Part shown: positions 1 to 8,430 of the stretch, piece by piece
How the letters are laid out: each line of letters opens with the position of its first letter
Numbering within the stretch: position 1 is the stretch's first letter
Source of the DNA: Caldilineaceae bacterium
Lineage (GTDB): Bacteria; Chloroflexota; Anaerolineae; Caldilineales; Caldilineaceae
NCBI GenBank assembly: GCA_014879855.1
Contig: JACSRH010000113.1
Location: forward strand, 1-21,438
DNA length: 21,438 bases
Reading direction: 5' to 3'
Translations under genes and position numbers: made by a program
Notes under the pieces: generated by a model
What the model was told of the DNA's origin: nothing
Database searches by the model: none
Seen by the model: only the letters and a program-made list of their open reading frames with translations

Positions 1-240
1 ATAGGGTGCACTATGACGGAAGATTATAGACACAAAAAAATAGAAATTTCAATCAGGGAAAGCTGACAATTTTTGGCGTAAAATGGATCGCACCTTACGG
101 GCGCCTGAAAATCATCTGCTTTACGCCGCCCTTCCATTTCACCACAGGGGAACGAGCAGGCGGGCGCAGTCGTCCTCATGGTGAGCACTCATGATGGTCC
201 GTGTACTGTCCGCCGGTGGAGTGCATGAAAGGAGAAACCA

Positions 241-810
241 ATGAACTACCGATCCATCGCGATCATAACCGGCCTGGCGGCAGCCATGCTGGTCACCGCG
301 TGCGCGGGGACGCCAGAGACGCCAACGCAGTCCAGCGAGCCGCCCGTCGAGCAAAGCGAGGCAACGCCCACTTCCTCCCCCACCGCTGCCCCGCAGTCGC
401 CGCTGGCCGTCGAGCCGCCGCGGGCCGTCGAGTCGCCGCTGGCAGTTGAGGCGCCGTTAGCCGTCGCGTCGCCGCTGCTGACGCCGCTCGCTTCGTCCGC
501 GGATGTGGGCGGCGTAACCGGCGAAGCGCCCCAGGCGCTGCTGGATCTGATCCTCGCCGACGCGGCCAGCCGCACCGGTCTGGCGCGCGAGGCGCTGCGC
601 GTCATCCAGGATCAGGCGGTGGTGTGGCCGGATGGCTCGCTCGGCTGTGCGCAGCCCGGCATGGTCTACACGCAGGCGCTGGTGGAGGGCTATCACGTGA
701 TCGTGGCGGCCGGGGAGCAGACGCTCGACTATCGGGCAGGCCGCAGCAATTCCTTCCGCCTTTGCGAGAACCCGCAGCCGCGCACATCAGGCGGCACGCC
801 CGCGCGGTAA
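241..810 (+). CDS. Secreted lipoprotein with proline-rich repeat linker, unknown function
   Basis: This 189-residue protein starts with a lipoprotein signal peptide: a short basic N-terminus, a hydrophobic stretch and the lipobox V-T-A-C, so Cys21 would be the lipidated residue. Residues 22-85 form a low-complexity Pro/Ser/Thr/Glu linker containing four six-residue units of the SPLAVE type (residues 53-76). A compact C-terminal domain follows (about residues 94-176). It contains the motif WPDGSLGC followed by QPGMVYTQAL and has two cysteines, Cys136 and Cys175, that could pair. From memory, a similar small domain occurs in other Chloroflexi and cyanobacterial exported proteins, but I cannot name a function. 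The start is supported by AGGAG just upstream of the ATG. It is monocistronic and ends at a strong terminator facing the S8 protease gene. Confidence 0.8.
   Translation: MNYRSIAIITGLAAAMLVTACAGTPETPTQSSEPPVEQSEATPTSSPTAAPQSPLAVEPPRAVESPLAVEAPLAVASPLLTPLASSADVGGVTGEAPQALLDLILADAASRTGLAREALRVIQDQAVVWPDGSLGCAQPGMVYTQALVEGYHVIVAAGEQTLDYRAGRSNSFRLCENPQPRTSGGTPAR
397..468 (+). repeat. Four 18-bp tandem units in lipoprotein linker
   Basis: Four diverged in-frame 18-bp units encode SPLAVE, PPRAVE, SPLAVE and APLAVA. They form a proline-rich spacer between the lipid anchor and the C-terminal domain. Confidence 0.6.
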
Positions 811-824
811 AGCAAGGGCTGCGC

Positions 825-863
825 AAAAAAAGAGGCGGGCCGGTGACCGGCCCTCCTCTTTTT
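825..863. terminator. Bidirectional intrinsic terminator
   Basis: The inverted repeat GGGCCGG-TGA-CCGGCCC (837-853) is extended by GAGG/CCTC and flanked by an A7 run on the left and a T5 run on the right. It therefore reads as a rho-independent terminator on both strands. It lies between the convergent lipoprotein and S8 protease genes and can end both. Confidence 0.88.
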
Positions 864-901
864 ACCTACAACAGGTCAGACGCCGCGGCGCCCAGACCAG
901 C

Positions 902-3900
902 CTACCGCACGATCACGACGCCTGCTTCGGCGCCATCCGGCGCACCGGGCAGATAGCGCAGCAACAGGCCGAACTCGGTGTTGTTGGTGCGCGACCCCGT
1001 GTCGACGACCGTCAGCACATCATTCTGCTTGAAGCCGATCTCGGTCAGCCCGACATCGCCGTTCTGGAAGACGCCGAGGTAGCGTTCGCCCAACGGGGCG
1101 ATGGTGATGGCATCAAACATATCGGTGGCAGCGCCCGTGAAGTAGATGTCACGCGCCACGGCCTGGATGTTGATGGGCTTGAGGAAATCTTCCGCGTTCA
1201 TGCCGATCTGCTCGCCGCACAACAACAACACGGTGTTGCCGCTGTTGGTGTTGTGGTCGGTGAAGAAGAAGGCATCGGCCAGACCAGTCTTCAAATCCGC
1301 CACCCAACTGAGGTTGCGGCCATCCGACAGGCTGCCGGTGAGGCTGGCGTCAAAGGTGAAGGCCTGGTAGTCGTAGATGCCGTCGTTGTTGACATCCATG
1401 TTGATCTCGATGCTCAGCGGCGCGTTGGCATGCGTCTGCCGCTCCCACGTATTCACGGCGAAGGCCATGAGGAACGAAGGATCCTCGCTGCAGAAGCCGG
1501 CCGGCACCGGGTACGTCGCGTAGCCGAGATAGTGGAAGTCCGGTCGCGGGTTCTGTTCGCCGGCGCCACCTTCGGGCAGGTTGTAGTTGCCGGCCAGCAG
1601 CGAGTAGCTCTCGACCGTCGCCGTCGCCACACCGCGGTTGCGCACCTGCACGTCCGCGCCCTTCATGGTGCGCAGCGTGATGTTGGCGGCCTTGCGCGGC
1701 AGCACCTGCCACGGCAGATGGATGCGGTTGGCGCCGTCGCTGATGTCCGTCAGGTAGATGTAGCCGTCGTACTCCATGCCGGTCAGCGCATCGCCGCTGG
1801 CGCCGAGTGCGCCAGAATTGAGCGCCCATTCATAGAGCATGGCGCCGTCGATCTCCATCTTGACCTCAAAGTAGCCCCAATCATTGGCAGGGACCTGAAC
1901 GCTGTTCGGCACGCGAATCTTGACCGCGCCGTTGGCTTCGTCATCCGCAAAGCGGAAGGCCGACGAGACCCGCAGTTTCATCTCCGCGTCGCTGTAGTTG
2001 CGCACCGCCACCCACTTGGAGAGCCGGAGCTTGCTCTGGCTGACCTCGTGGAAGGTGAAGGAGAGAGTCGGCGCGCCGCTTTCGGCCTCGTAGGCGACCA
2101 GCGGGGTGACCAGCGCCTCGTCGACGCGCACTTCGCCGCCGCCGATCCGCGTGATCGCGGCCAGCTCGCCGCCGCCGATGGCAGCCTTGTTGATGATGTT
2201 GGTCTCCGCTGTGTTGACCAGCGCAGCCTTGAGCTCCATGATCGTGCGGCCCGGATGCGCCTGCTTGAGCAACGCCGCCGAACCAGTCACCATCGGCGCC
2301 GCACCCGAGGTGCCGCCAAAGGCTTCCTGACCGACGCCACTGCCTGCCACTGCCGAGAAGGACGCGCCCGGCGCACCGATCTCTGGCTTGATCAGGTTAT
2401 CGCTCATGGTTGGGCCGCGCGAGGAGGAGCCGGCCATGTGGCGCACCAGCGGGATGCCCACGGCCGGGTCAAAGCGTACAGTCACGCCTGCGGCCAGACC
2501 GCTCTTGAGACGGTTCGAGTCCACCTGGCTGATCATGTAGCCGGGGATGCTCGGGTCGCCGCCGCCAAAGCCGCCGGAGAAAGGCTCGCCCGGCGCCACC
2601 AGCCCGATGATGCCGACCAGCCCACCGCCCGCGGCGATGTTGCTGATCTTGATGCTGAAGCCACAGGAGCCGCGATCCACCAGCACGATCTTGCCGGCCA
2701 GCGAGCCGGCAGGGAAGGGATTGCAGCCCAGCAGGTTGCCGCCGGCGCCATCGCCATATTGCAGCGGGCCTGAGATCGGCGCGGTCAGCGGCGCGGACCA
2801 CGGCTGGAAGAAAGTCTGAATCTGCCCGGCAATGGCCGGCGGGGTCAGCACCTGCATCAGCGGCAGGAAGGCTGAGGGCACTTCGGTCTGCGCCACCGAA
2901 AGCGCGGACAGCGTCGCGGCTGGCGAGCCGGTCACGTAAGGCTTGTCCGCCGAGTTGCCCGCGGAGGCCACCGTCAGCACACCGATCGCCGCGGCGTTTT
3001 CCACGGCCTGCGACAAATCGTCGTCGAAGGATTGGCCGTAGGTCGAGCCGAGCGACATGTTGACGATGTCCAGGTGATCGCTGGTGTCGCCGTCGTTATT
3101 TGGGTCAACAACGTACTCCATGCCCTGAATCAGCGCCACGCCGCTGCACGAGGTCGACACAGAGGAGCAGACTTTGACCGCATAGAGATCCACGCCCGGC
3201 GCCACGCCAATGCCACCCAACTCCGAGTTGTCGACGCTGAGGCCTGCGCTCAGGCTGCCGTCGCCAACTAGACCGAATGCATAGGCGGTGTAGACGACGC
3301 CGTTACTCAGCTTGATGCCCGGCAGCGGCAGCACGACAGTGGTCGTGCCGGCCAGACGCACTTCCAGATTGTAGACGCCGGCGGGGACCGGGGTGTACGC
3401 GCCCACTTCACCGTAGGCGATGTTGCTGAAGATCACCGGGCCACCGGCCACGGCAACATCGACCGCGGGCGCATCCGGCGACAGATGGACAAAGCGCACA
3501 TGCGCGTTGCCCGCGGCCGGGTCGCTGTTGTCGTCAACCAGCACCAGCGGGGCGATGTCGGCCAACAGACCCTTGGCGATCACGGTGTAATCGACGCCGG
3601 CGTCAACGGTCAGGTCAGCGTCGATCACCACCGGCGTAGTGGCGCCGGTCGGCACAACCTTGACGTTGTAGGCGCCAGGCGGCAGGCTCAGGTAGTTGCT
3701 GATCGCCTTGAAGGGCACATCGGCGAGCACAATGCCATCGTTGACCAGCACGTCGACTGCCGGCGCGTCGGGCGAAGCATGGACAACGCGCACGCGTGCG
3801 CGGCCGGGATCAGGCATGGGCAGGCCACCGATGATGTCGGCGACATGGGTGCCGTGGCCGCCATCTGGGCCATCGTCGATCGGGTCAGGATCGGGCATTT

Positions 3901-4804
3901 CGGGGCCATTCGGCCAGACCGAACCGGTGAAGTCGTAGCCGCCCACCACCTTGGCAGTGGGGAAGGTGCCCGGTTCGATGATCGTCGGGTCGTTGCTCTC
4001 GAACGCGTAGACGCTGCCGGAGCCGCCCAACTTGGCATGGGTGTAGTCGATGCCGCTGTCGAGCACCGCCACCTTGACGCCTGTACCGTCAAAGCCAAAG
4101 GCCTCGCGCACAGTGGCCGCACCGATGTAGGGAACGGTCTCGCGCAGATCTTTCTCGTAATTCTTGACCGGGCGCACCGCGACCACAGCCGGATTGTCAG
4201 CCAGTGCGCGCAGCGTGTCGAGCGTGGCATTGACCAGCACGGCGTTCAGCGCCACCTGCGTCGTCGCCAGCACGGTGGCGCTCGGGTCGATCTGGGACAG
4301 ATCGGCGAGCACGGTCGCCTGCTGCTGCTCGACTGCCGCGGCCACGGCAACCTGCTCGGTGGCAGAGACGGCCGCGCCGCGCACTTCGGCCGCGGCAATC
4401 GCCTCACCCACTGAGGGCTGGCTCAGGCGGACGATGACATTTTGCGCGCCGCCACTTGCCAGTTCCGGGCTGAGTTTGAGTTTGTTGAACTCGGCAGTGT
4501 CGAGCTGCACGGACGCGTCCAGCTTTGCCGCGACCATCCAGGCCGGCAGGGCGCGTCCAGCGGGCGCGCCGGCAGTCACCTGGCTGGCGCTGGCCGCGTC
4601 AACTTCCACCACCGTGACCGGCGGCGCCTCATCGTTGGCTTCGTCGCTGGCTTGCGAGTTGCCCGATGAACTTATCACAGAAGGAAGGAAAAGCCGATAG
4701 TTGACATCGGGGCTGTCTGGATTCTGGTCCTGGGCAAATGCCGGGGCAACTGCGCCAAGCACCATGGCAGAGATGAGCAGTAGGTTGAGAACAACTTTTC
4801 TCAT
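902..4804 (-). CDS. Secreted subtilisin-like (S8) serine protease with two inserted DUF4397 domains and a PA domain
   Basis: This 1300-residue exported serine endopeptidase has a Sec signal peptide (residues 1-24, ending APAFAQ). An inhibitor-I9-like propeptide region lies at about 119-215. The S8 catalytic triad and oxyanion residues are Asp249 in VAVLDSGID, His317 in GGHGTHVA, Asn617 in ASAGNS and Ser833 in GGTSGAAP. Two DUF4397 domains (about 336-412 and 434-512), each with the hallmark VHxSPDAPAVDV, interrupt the catalytic domain between the His motif and the strand GVAPGVDLYAVKV. A PA domain (about 680-745) lies between Asn617 and Ser833, as in many large subtilases. The remainder (about 910-1300) looks like beta-sandwich C-terminal domains, and no cell-wall anchor is seen. 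The frame stays open to 4939, but the start at 4804 has AAGGAG at proper spacing and begins the signal peptide. Likely role: degradation of extracellular protein. Confidence 0.93.
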   Translation of the reverse strand: MRKVVLNLLLISAMVLGAVAPAFAQDQNPDSPDVNYRLFLPSVISSSGNSQASDEANDEAPPVTVVEVDAASASQVTAGAPAGRALPAWMVAAKLDASVQLDTAEFNKLKLSPELASGGAQNVIVRLSQPSVGEAIAAAEVRGAAVSATEQVAVAAAVEQQQATVLADLSQIDPSATVLATTQVALNAVLVNATLDTLRALADNPAVVAVRPVKNYEKDLRETVPYIGAATVREAFGFDGTGVKVAVLDSGIDYTHAKLGGSGSVYAFESNDPTIIEPGTFPTAKVVGGYDFTGSVWPNGPEMPDPDPIDDGPDGGHGTHVADIIGGLPMPDPGRARVRVVHASPDAPAVDVLVNDGIVLADVPFKAISNYLSLPPGAYNVKVVPTGATTPVVIDADLTVDAGVDYTVIAKGLLADIAPLVLVDDNSDPAAGNAHVRFVHLSPDAPAVDVAVAGGPVIFSNIAYGEVGAYTPVPAGVYNLEVRLAGTTTVVLPLPGIKLSNGVVYTAYAFGLVGDGSLSAGLSVDNSELGGIGVAPGVDLYAVKVCSSVSTSCSGVALIQGMEYVVDPNNDGDTSDHLDIVNMSLGSTYGQSFDDDLSQAVENAAAIGVLTVASAGNSADKPYVTGSPAATLSALSVAQTEVPSAFLPLMQVLTPPAIAGQIQTFFQPWSAPLTAPISGPLQYGDGAGGNLLGCNPFPAGSLAGKIVLVDRGSCGFSIKISNIAAGGGLVGIIGLVAPGEPFSGGFGGGDPSIPGYMISQVDSNRLKSGLAAGVTVRFDPAVGIPLVRHMAGSSSRGPTMSDNLIKPEIGAPGASFSAVAGSGVGQEAFGGTSGAAPMVTGSAALLKQAHPGRTIMELKAALVNTAETNIINKAAIGGGELAAITRIGGGEVRVDEALVTPLVAYEAESGAPTLSFTFHEVSQSKLRLSKWVAVRNYSDAEMKLRVSSAFRFADDEANGAVKIRVPNSVQVPANDWGYFEVKMEIDGAMLYEWALNSGALGASGDALTGMEYDGYIYLTDISDGANRIHLPWQVLPRKAANITLRTMKGADVQVRNRGVATATVESYSLLAGNYNLPEGGAGEQNPRPDFHYLGYATYPVPAGFCSEDPSFLMAFAVNTWERQTHANAPLSIEINMDVNNDGIYDYQAFTFDASLTGSLSDGRNLSWVADLKTGLADAFFFTDHNTNSGNTVLLLCGEQIGMNAEDFLKPINIQAVARDIYFTGAATDMFDAITIAPLGERYLGVFQNGDVGLTEIGFKQNDVLTVVDTGSRTNNTEFGLLLRYLPGAPDGAEAGVVIVR
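3215..3802 (-). other. DUF4397 pair nested inside the S8 catalytic domain
   Basis: These bases encode residues of about 335-530 of the protease. The two copies start with RVRVVHASPDAPAVDV and HVRFVHLSPDAPAVDV and are about 98 residues apart. The subtilisin fold resumes right after them at VAPGVDLYAVKV. His317 and the oxyanion Asn617 are thus 300 residues apart, against roughly 90 in simple subtilisins. Confidence 0.8.
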
Positions 4805-5192
4805 GGTAACTCCTTCATTGGAATCAGAACGGTTAGCTGGGAATTCAGGGATGGGTCTGCGTCCGAACGATGAGCTCTCGACTGTGGATGAAACTCTCCT
4901 TTCCAGGTGCTGTGCGCTGAACAGAATGCTACGGTGCAACAGGAGACCAGGCGTGGCCGCTTCGGTGGTTTATGGAGCGACGTCGGCGTGTCGCATGTTG
5001 CGCGTGACAGCGCGCATGAGTGGCGCGCTCTGCATAGAAGTTCTGCAAAGTATGTTCAAATCATAAACAGCAGAGCTTATATACAGAATATCAGAGAAAA
5101 GAGGAACGTAAAGAGTAGAATGCTTACAATTTTCCGCCGATGTTTCCACTACGCTTGACGGACAATCATCCATCTGGACGAAAGGCCGGCCC
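4805..5192. other. Divergent intergenic region, AT-rich in its right half
   Basis: No convincing gene is seen in these 388 bases between the divergent S8 protease and methyltransferase genes. The part at 5045-5130 is clearly AT-rich and carries several -10-like hexamers on the plus strand: TATATA at 5078, TAGAAT at 5116 and TACAAT at 5125. It is the natural place for the promoters of both genes. The SD sequence AAGGAG of the protease lies at its left edge. Confidence 0.5.
5055..5083 (+). promoter_or_regulatory. Possible promoter for the methyltransferase-rhodanese pair
   Basis: TTCAAA (5055-5060) is followed after 17 nt by TATATA (5078-5083). Each hexamer matches the sigma-70 consensus at four of six positions. 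It sits 110 nt upstream of the methyltransferase start in an AT-rich stretch. The match is weak and other -10-like hexamers are nearby. Confidence 0.25.
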
Positions 5193-5906
5193 ATGGGCGC
5201 TGCTGGCGCGAAAGAGGCTGTTGTGTTCAATAAATGGCTGCGGGCAGGCTATGCATGGGCGTGTGAACGTCTGTACCACGAGTTTGCCTGGAGCTACGAC
5301 TGGGTAAGCTGGGGCGTCAGCGGCGGCGCGTGGCACAGCTGGCGGCGTGTGGCGCTCGATGAAGTGCACCAGCAGGAAGCGACCACGGGCGCGCCAGTGC
5401 TGGAGCTTGGCTTCGGCACTGGCGCGCTGCTGGCCGCGGCTGCTCAGCGCGGAATCTCGTGCGTTGGCCTGGAGTTATCGCCGCAGATGCACGCCGTGGC
5501 AATGGCGCGGCTGAAAGCGCACGGTGTATGCGCGCCACGCGTCCGCGCCACCGCCCTACAGATGCCCTTCGCCGGCGGCAGCTTCGGCGCTGTTATCGCG
5601 ACGTTTCCCGCGCCGTATATAGTGGCGCCAGCCACGCTACGCGAGTGCCATCGCGTCTTGCGCGCCCGTGGTCGATTGATCATTGGCGGGCTGTGGGTGG
5701 CTCCGGCTGTGGCAGGACACCGCCTGCACTTGCCGTTGCTCTATGGTGCGCCTGCTTCAGCGCAAGTTGACGCGGTGCTGCAACGGATCGAGGGCGCAGG
5801 CTTCACCGCCACCCTGCAAATGCGCAGGGCGCGCGGCGCAGAAGTCGCTGTGGTCGTGGGACAAAAAGCGCCGATAAACACAGAGGAAGGAAAGCACGCG
5901 GAATGA
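5193..5906 (+). CDS. Class I SAM-dependent methyltransferase
   Basis: This 237-residue cytosolic protein has a Rossmann-type SAM-binding core of the Methyltransf_11 kind. Motif I is VLELGFGTG (residues 69-77), an acidic residue follows at the end of the next strand (VGLELS), and a later segment ECHRVLRARGRLIIGG corresponds to the typical post-catalytic strand. The N-terminal helix region (about 27-50, FAWSYDWVSWGVSGG) resembles other Chloroflexi methyltransferases of unknown substrate. The substrate cannot be predicted. GAAAGG upstream supports the ATG at 5193; an in-frame GTG at 5223 preceded by AGAGG is an alternative. The gene overlaps the next gene by 4 bp (ATGA), so the two are translationally coupled. 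Confidence 0.85.
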   Translation: MGAAGAKEAVVFNKWLRAGYAWACERLYHEFAWSYDWVSWGVSGGAWHSWRRVALDEVHQQEATTGAPVLELGFGTGALLAAAAQRGISCVGLELSPQMHAVAMARLKAHGVCAPRVRATALQMPFAGGSFGAVIATFPAPYIVAPATLRECHRVLRARGRLIIGGLWVAPAVAGHRLHLPLLYGAPASAQVDAVLQRIEGAGFTATLQMRRARGAEVAVVVGQKAPINTEEGKHAE

Positions 5907-6337
5907 AGCTGCCAGATTTCATGAAACGCCTTTTGGGAAAACCAGTGGCGCCAGCACGACCGACCGCGCCCCCACTTGCGCTGTTGACGCCTGAACTTGA
6001 GCCGGATGAAATCCAAGTTCCCGAAATCACAGCGGCGGCTTTGCGCAGTGCGTTGCACGGCGACCAGCCGCCGCTGCTGCTCGACGTGCGCGAACCCTAT
6101 GAATGGCGACAAGTGCGCATTCCTGCTGCGCGCCATTTGCCGATGAACAGCGTGCCACAGCGCCTTGCCGAGCTGCCGGACGACCGGCCAATCGTGGTTT
6201 TCTGCGCGCACGGCAGCCGGTCGTTCGGCGTGGCCTACTATCTACGCACCCAGGGCTTCGACGCCTGCAACCTGACCGGCGGCATTACCCAGTGGTGCGT
6301 CCAGGGAGGCGAGGTCGAAGTGCGCACAACGTTGTGA
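5903..6337 (+). CDS. Rhodanese-like domain protein
   Basis: This 144-residue protein has a proline-rich N-terminal extension of about 40 residues and a single rhodanese domain (about 42-134). The domain shows LLLDVREPYEW early and the active-site loop VVFCAHGSRS, with Cys101 as the catalytic, persulfide-forming residue. The domain ends with NLTGGITQW, typical of the family. Such single-domain rhodaneses move sulfane sulfur; the acceptor here is unknown. The start overlaps the stop of the upstream methyltransferase (ATGA), with GGAAGGAAA just before it. No signal peptide or membrane segment is visible, so it should be cytosolic. Confidence 0.9.
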   Translation: MKLPDFMKRLLGKPVAPARPTAPPLALLTPELEPDEIQVPEITAAALRSALHGDQPPLLLDVREPYEWRQVRIPAARHLPMNSVPQRLAELPDDRPIVVFCAHGSRSFGVAYYLRTQGFDACNLTGGITQWCVQGGEVEVRTTL

Positions 6338-6338
6338 T

Positions 6339-6354
6339 GCGTCACGCGTGACGC
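6339..6354. repeat. 16-bp perfect palindrome
   Basis: GCGTCACGCGTGACGC is a perfect, loopless palindrome one base after the rhodanese stop codon, in the 52-bp gap before the convergent ABC exporter gene. There is no T-run, so it does not look like a standard terminator. It could be a protein-binding site. Confidence 0.5.
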
Positions 6355-6389
6355 GTGCGTCGAGAGACGACATTACATATTATTACATA

Positions 6390-8393
6390 TTACGCATTGC
6401 GCATTATGCTCTGATCGCGAAATTGCGTTTCGTACAGTGTGGCGTAGAGGCCGCCCTGGGCGAGCAATTGCCGGTGTGTGCCCTGTTCGATGATTTGCCC
6501 CTTCTCCACCACGAGAATTTTGTCGGCGGCCAGGATGGTGGAAAGCCGATGTGCGATGACGACGCTCGTCCGTCCGCGCAGCAGCGGCTGCAACGCGGCT
6601 TGAATCAGCGCCTCGCTCTGCGAATCCAGGTGTGAGGTCGCCTCATCCAGCACAAGGATGCGCGGGTCTTTCAGGATCACCCGTGCGATGGCAAGACGTT
6701 GTTTCTCCCCGCCGCTCAAACGATAACCGCGTTCGCCGACTTGCGTGTCATACCCTTCGGGCAGAGCAGCGATCATCTCGTGAATGTTCGCTGCCTGGCA
6801 CGCCGCCTCCACTTCGGCCTGCGTGGCGTCAGCTTTGGCATAAAGCAAGTTGGCGCGGATCGTGTCGTGGAAAAGGTAGGTCTCCTGGCTGACGATGCCA
6901 AACTGCTGCGACAGCGAGTCCAGCGTAATGTCGCGCAAGTCAATGCCATCCAACAAGATGCGGCCGGCGGTCGGGTCGTACAGCCGCGGCAGCAGGTAGG
7001 TGAGCGTGGTTTTGCCCGCGCCGCTGGGTCCGACCAGGGCCGTCAAGCTGCCCGGTGCGATTTCAAAGTTGATGTTCTGCAAAGCATGGCGGCGCAACCG
7101 ATCAGCTTGCTCGGAATCTGTGGCGTCTGTGGCTGTGGCGTCTGTGGCTGTGGCGTCTGTAGCTGTGGCGTCTGTAGCTCTGGCGTCTGTAGGTGCGTCA
7201 GCCGGGAGTGCCTTGTCTTTCCTGTTCAATGCCGCATTCCCATCAACTTGTGACACGTGCAGCACATCCCCAATCAACGGGCCTTGATACTGAAACCAGA
7301 CATCTTCAAAGCAAATGCGACCCTCTGCCGTGCGGAGTTGCACTGCGCCGGGTCTGTCCTGAATCTCGACTGGCAGATCCAGATACTCAAAGACGCGCTC
7401 GAAGCTGACCAGCGCCGTTACAAACTCGACCTGCACGTTGGTCAACGCCGAAATCGGCCCGTAGAGCCGCGCCAGATACGCGGTGAATGCCACGATCGTG
7501 CCCACAGTCAGCGCGTCGTTGAGCACCATCCAACCACCCACCCAGTAGACCAGCGCGCTGCCGATCGCGCCCACTAATCCCAGCCCCATGAAAAATAGCT
7601 GTGAGACTTCGGCGCGACGCACGCCGATATCGCGCACATTGGCGCTCACCGTCTTGAAGCGCTGCTCCTCGGCGGGCAGGCGGTTGAAAGTCTTCATGAG
7701 GAGCGCGCCGTTGACTGTGAGCGTCTCGGTGATCTGGCTGCTCATGTCAGCGTTGTAGTTCAGGGCCTGGCGTCGGATTTTGCGCAGAGTCAGCCCGACG
7801 CGACGCGCGGGCAGCAAAAACAGCGGCAGCACCGCGACCGAGAGCAGCGCCAGCCGCCATTCGATGCTGATCATGACCACCAGCGTCGAAACCAACGTCA
7901 CGACGTTGGTCAGAATTTCCGGGATGGTGCTGGTGATGGCGCCCTGTGCGCCAATGACGTCGTTGTTGAAGCGTGAAACGATCTCGCCTGATTTGGTGTT
8001 GGTGAAAAAACGCATCGACATGCGCCCCAAATGATCGAACATCTGGTTGCGCAGGTCGTAAATGATGCCTTCCCCGGCGCGGGCGCTGAAATGACGTTGC
8101 ACGACGCCTAGCAAGCCCGTCAGCAGCGGCACGGCAAAAAGGCCGATCGCCAGCAGGTTCAACAAGCGCAGATTGCCGCTGGGCAGAACCTGGTCGATCA
8201 GCGCGCGGTAGATCAGCGGCGGCAGCAGCCCTAGCAGAGAGGTCAGCGTAATCGTGACCAGGACGATCGAAATGGCGCGCATATATGGCCGCGCATACTG
8301 AAAGACGCGACGCAACAGCGCACGGTCGATGACCGGTCGCTGCTTGTCTGACTCCTCGAAAGTGATGTACCGCCACCAATTTCCGCTATGCAT
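6390..8393 (-). CDS. ABC exporter, fused transmembrane and ATPase domains (MsbA/MDR type)
   Basis: This 667-residue half-transporter works as a dimer in the inner membrane. An exporter-type transmembrane domain of six expected helices spans about residues 36-330. The ATPase domain (about 358-660) shows Walker A GPSGAGKTT (455-463), Q-loop SQE (502-504), signature LSGGEKQR (559-566), Walker B ILVLDEATSHLD (579-590, catalytic Glu584) and the switch His615. All catalytic residues are intact, so it should be active. The oddity is an insertion of about 60 residues (372-435) between the A-loop strand (VWFQYQG) and the next strand (ALQNINFEIAPGS), partly built from ATDAT repeats. The substrate is not predictable. 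The likely SD is AGAAGG, about 11 nt before the ATG. It is the last gene of a same-strand run starting with the selenoprotein, but a repeat-rich 187-bp gap precedes it. Confidence 0.93.
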   Translation of the reverse strand: MHSGNWWRYITFEESDKQRPVIDRALLRRVFQYARPYMRAISIVLVTITLTSLLGLLPPLIYRALIDQVLPSGNLRLLNLLAIGLFAVPLLTGLLGVVQRHFSARAGEGIIYDLRNQMFDHLGRMSMRFFTNTKSGEIVSRFNNDVIGAQGAITSTIPEILTNVVTLVSTLVVMISIEWRLALLSVAVLPLFLLPARRVGLTLRKIRRQALNYNADMSSQITETLTVNGALLMKTFNRLPAEEQRFKTVSANVRDIGVRRAEVSQLFFMGLGLVGAIGSALVYWVGGWMVLNDALTVGTIVAFTAYLARLYGPISALTNVQVEFVTALVSFERVFEYLDLPVEIQDRPGAVQLRTAEGRICFEDVWFQYQGPLIGDVLHVSQVDGNAALNRKDKALPADAPTDARATDATATDATATDATATDATDSEQADRLRRHALQNINFEIAPGSLTALVGPSGAGKTTLTYLLPRLYDPTAGRILLDGIDLRDITLDSLSQQFGIVSQETYLFHDTIRANLLYAKADATQAEVEAACQAANIHEMIAALPEGYDTQVGERGYRLSGGEKQRLAIARVILKDPRILVLDEATSHLDSQSEALIQAALQPLLRGRTSVVIAHRLSTILAADKILVVEKGQIIEQGTHRQLLAQGGLYATLYETQFRDQSIMRNA
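7119..7193 (-). repeat. Five 15-bp tandem repeats encoding ATDAT units in the ABC exporter
   Basis: Five consecutive 15-bp units (plus-strand form TGTGGCGTCTGTGGC, with the last three diverged at one to three positions) encode alternating Ala-Thr-Asp motifs at residues 401-425. They lie in the insertion between the first two beta-strands of the ATPase domain. The unit length is a multiple of three, so copy-number changes keep the frame. Confidence 0.85.
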
Positions 8394-8430
8394 CAGTTTG
8401 TGCGCCTTCTGGCAAGTAAAACAGGGGATG

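Noticed and set aside
1253..2773. 506-codon open frame on the plus strand opposite the S8 protease
   Set aside because: It is a GC-rich antisense shadow of the protease gene. The translation is Arg/Ala/His-rich with no recognisable domain, and the opposite strand has clear catalytic motifs.
3485..4414. 309-codon open frame on the plus strand opposite the protease N-terminal half
   Set aside because: It is a shadow frame. The minus-strand reading gives a signal peptide, propeptide and subtilisin motifs.
4805..4939. N-terminal extension of the S8 protease frame
   Set aside because: The extra 45 residues precede a perfect signal peptide, and a good SD sits inside them just before the ATG at 4804.
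6632..7253. Plus-strand frames with Cys/Gly/Val repeats opposite the ABC exporter
   Set aside because: The GVCSC-type repeat is the antisense translation of the 15-bp repeat. The exporter motifs on the minus strand are unambiguous.
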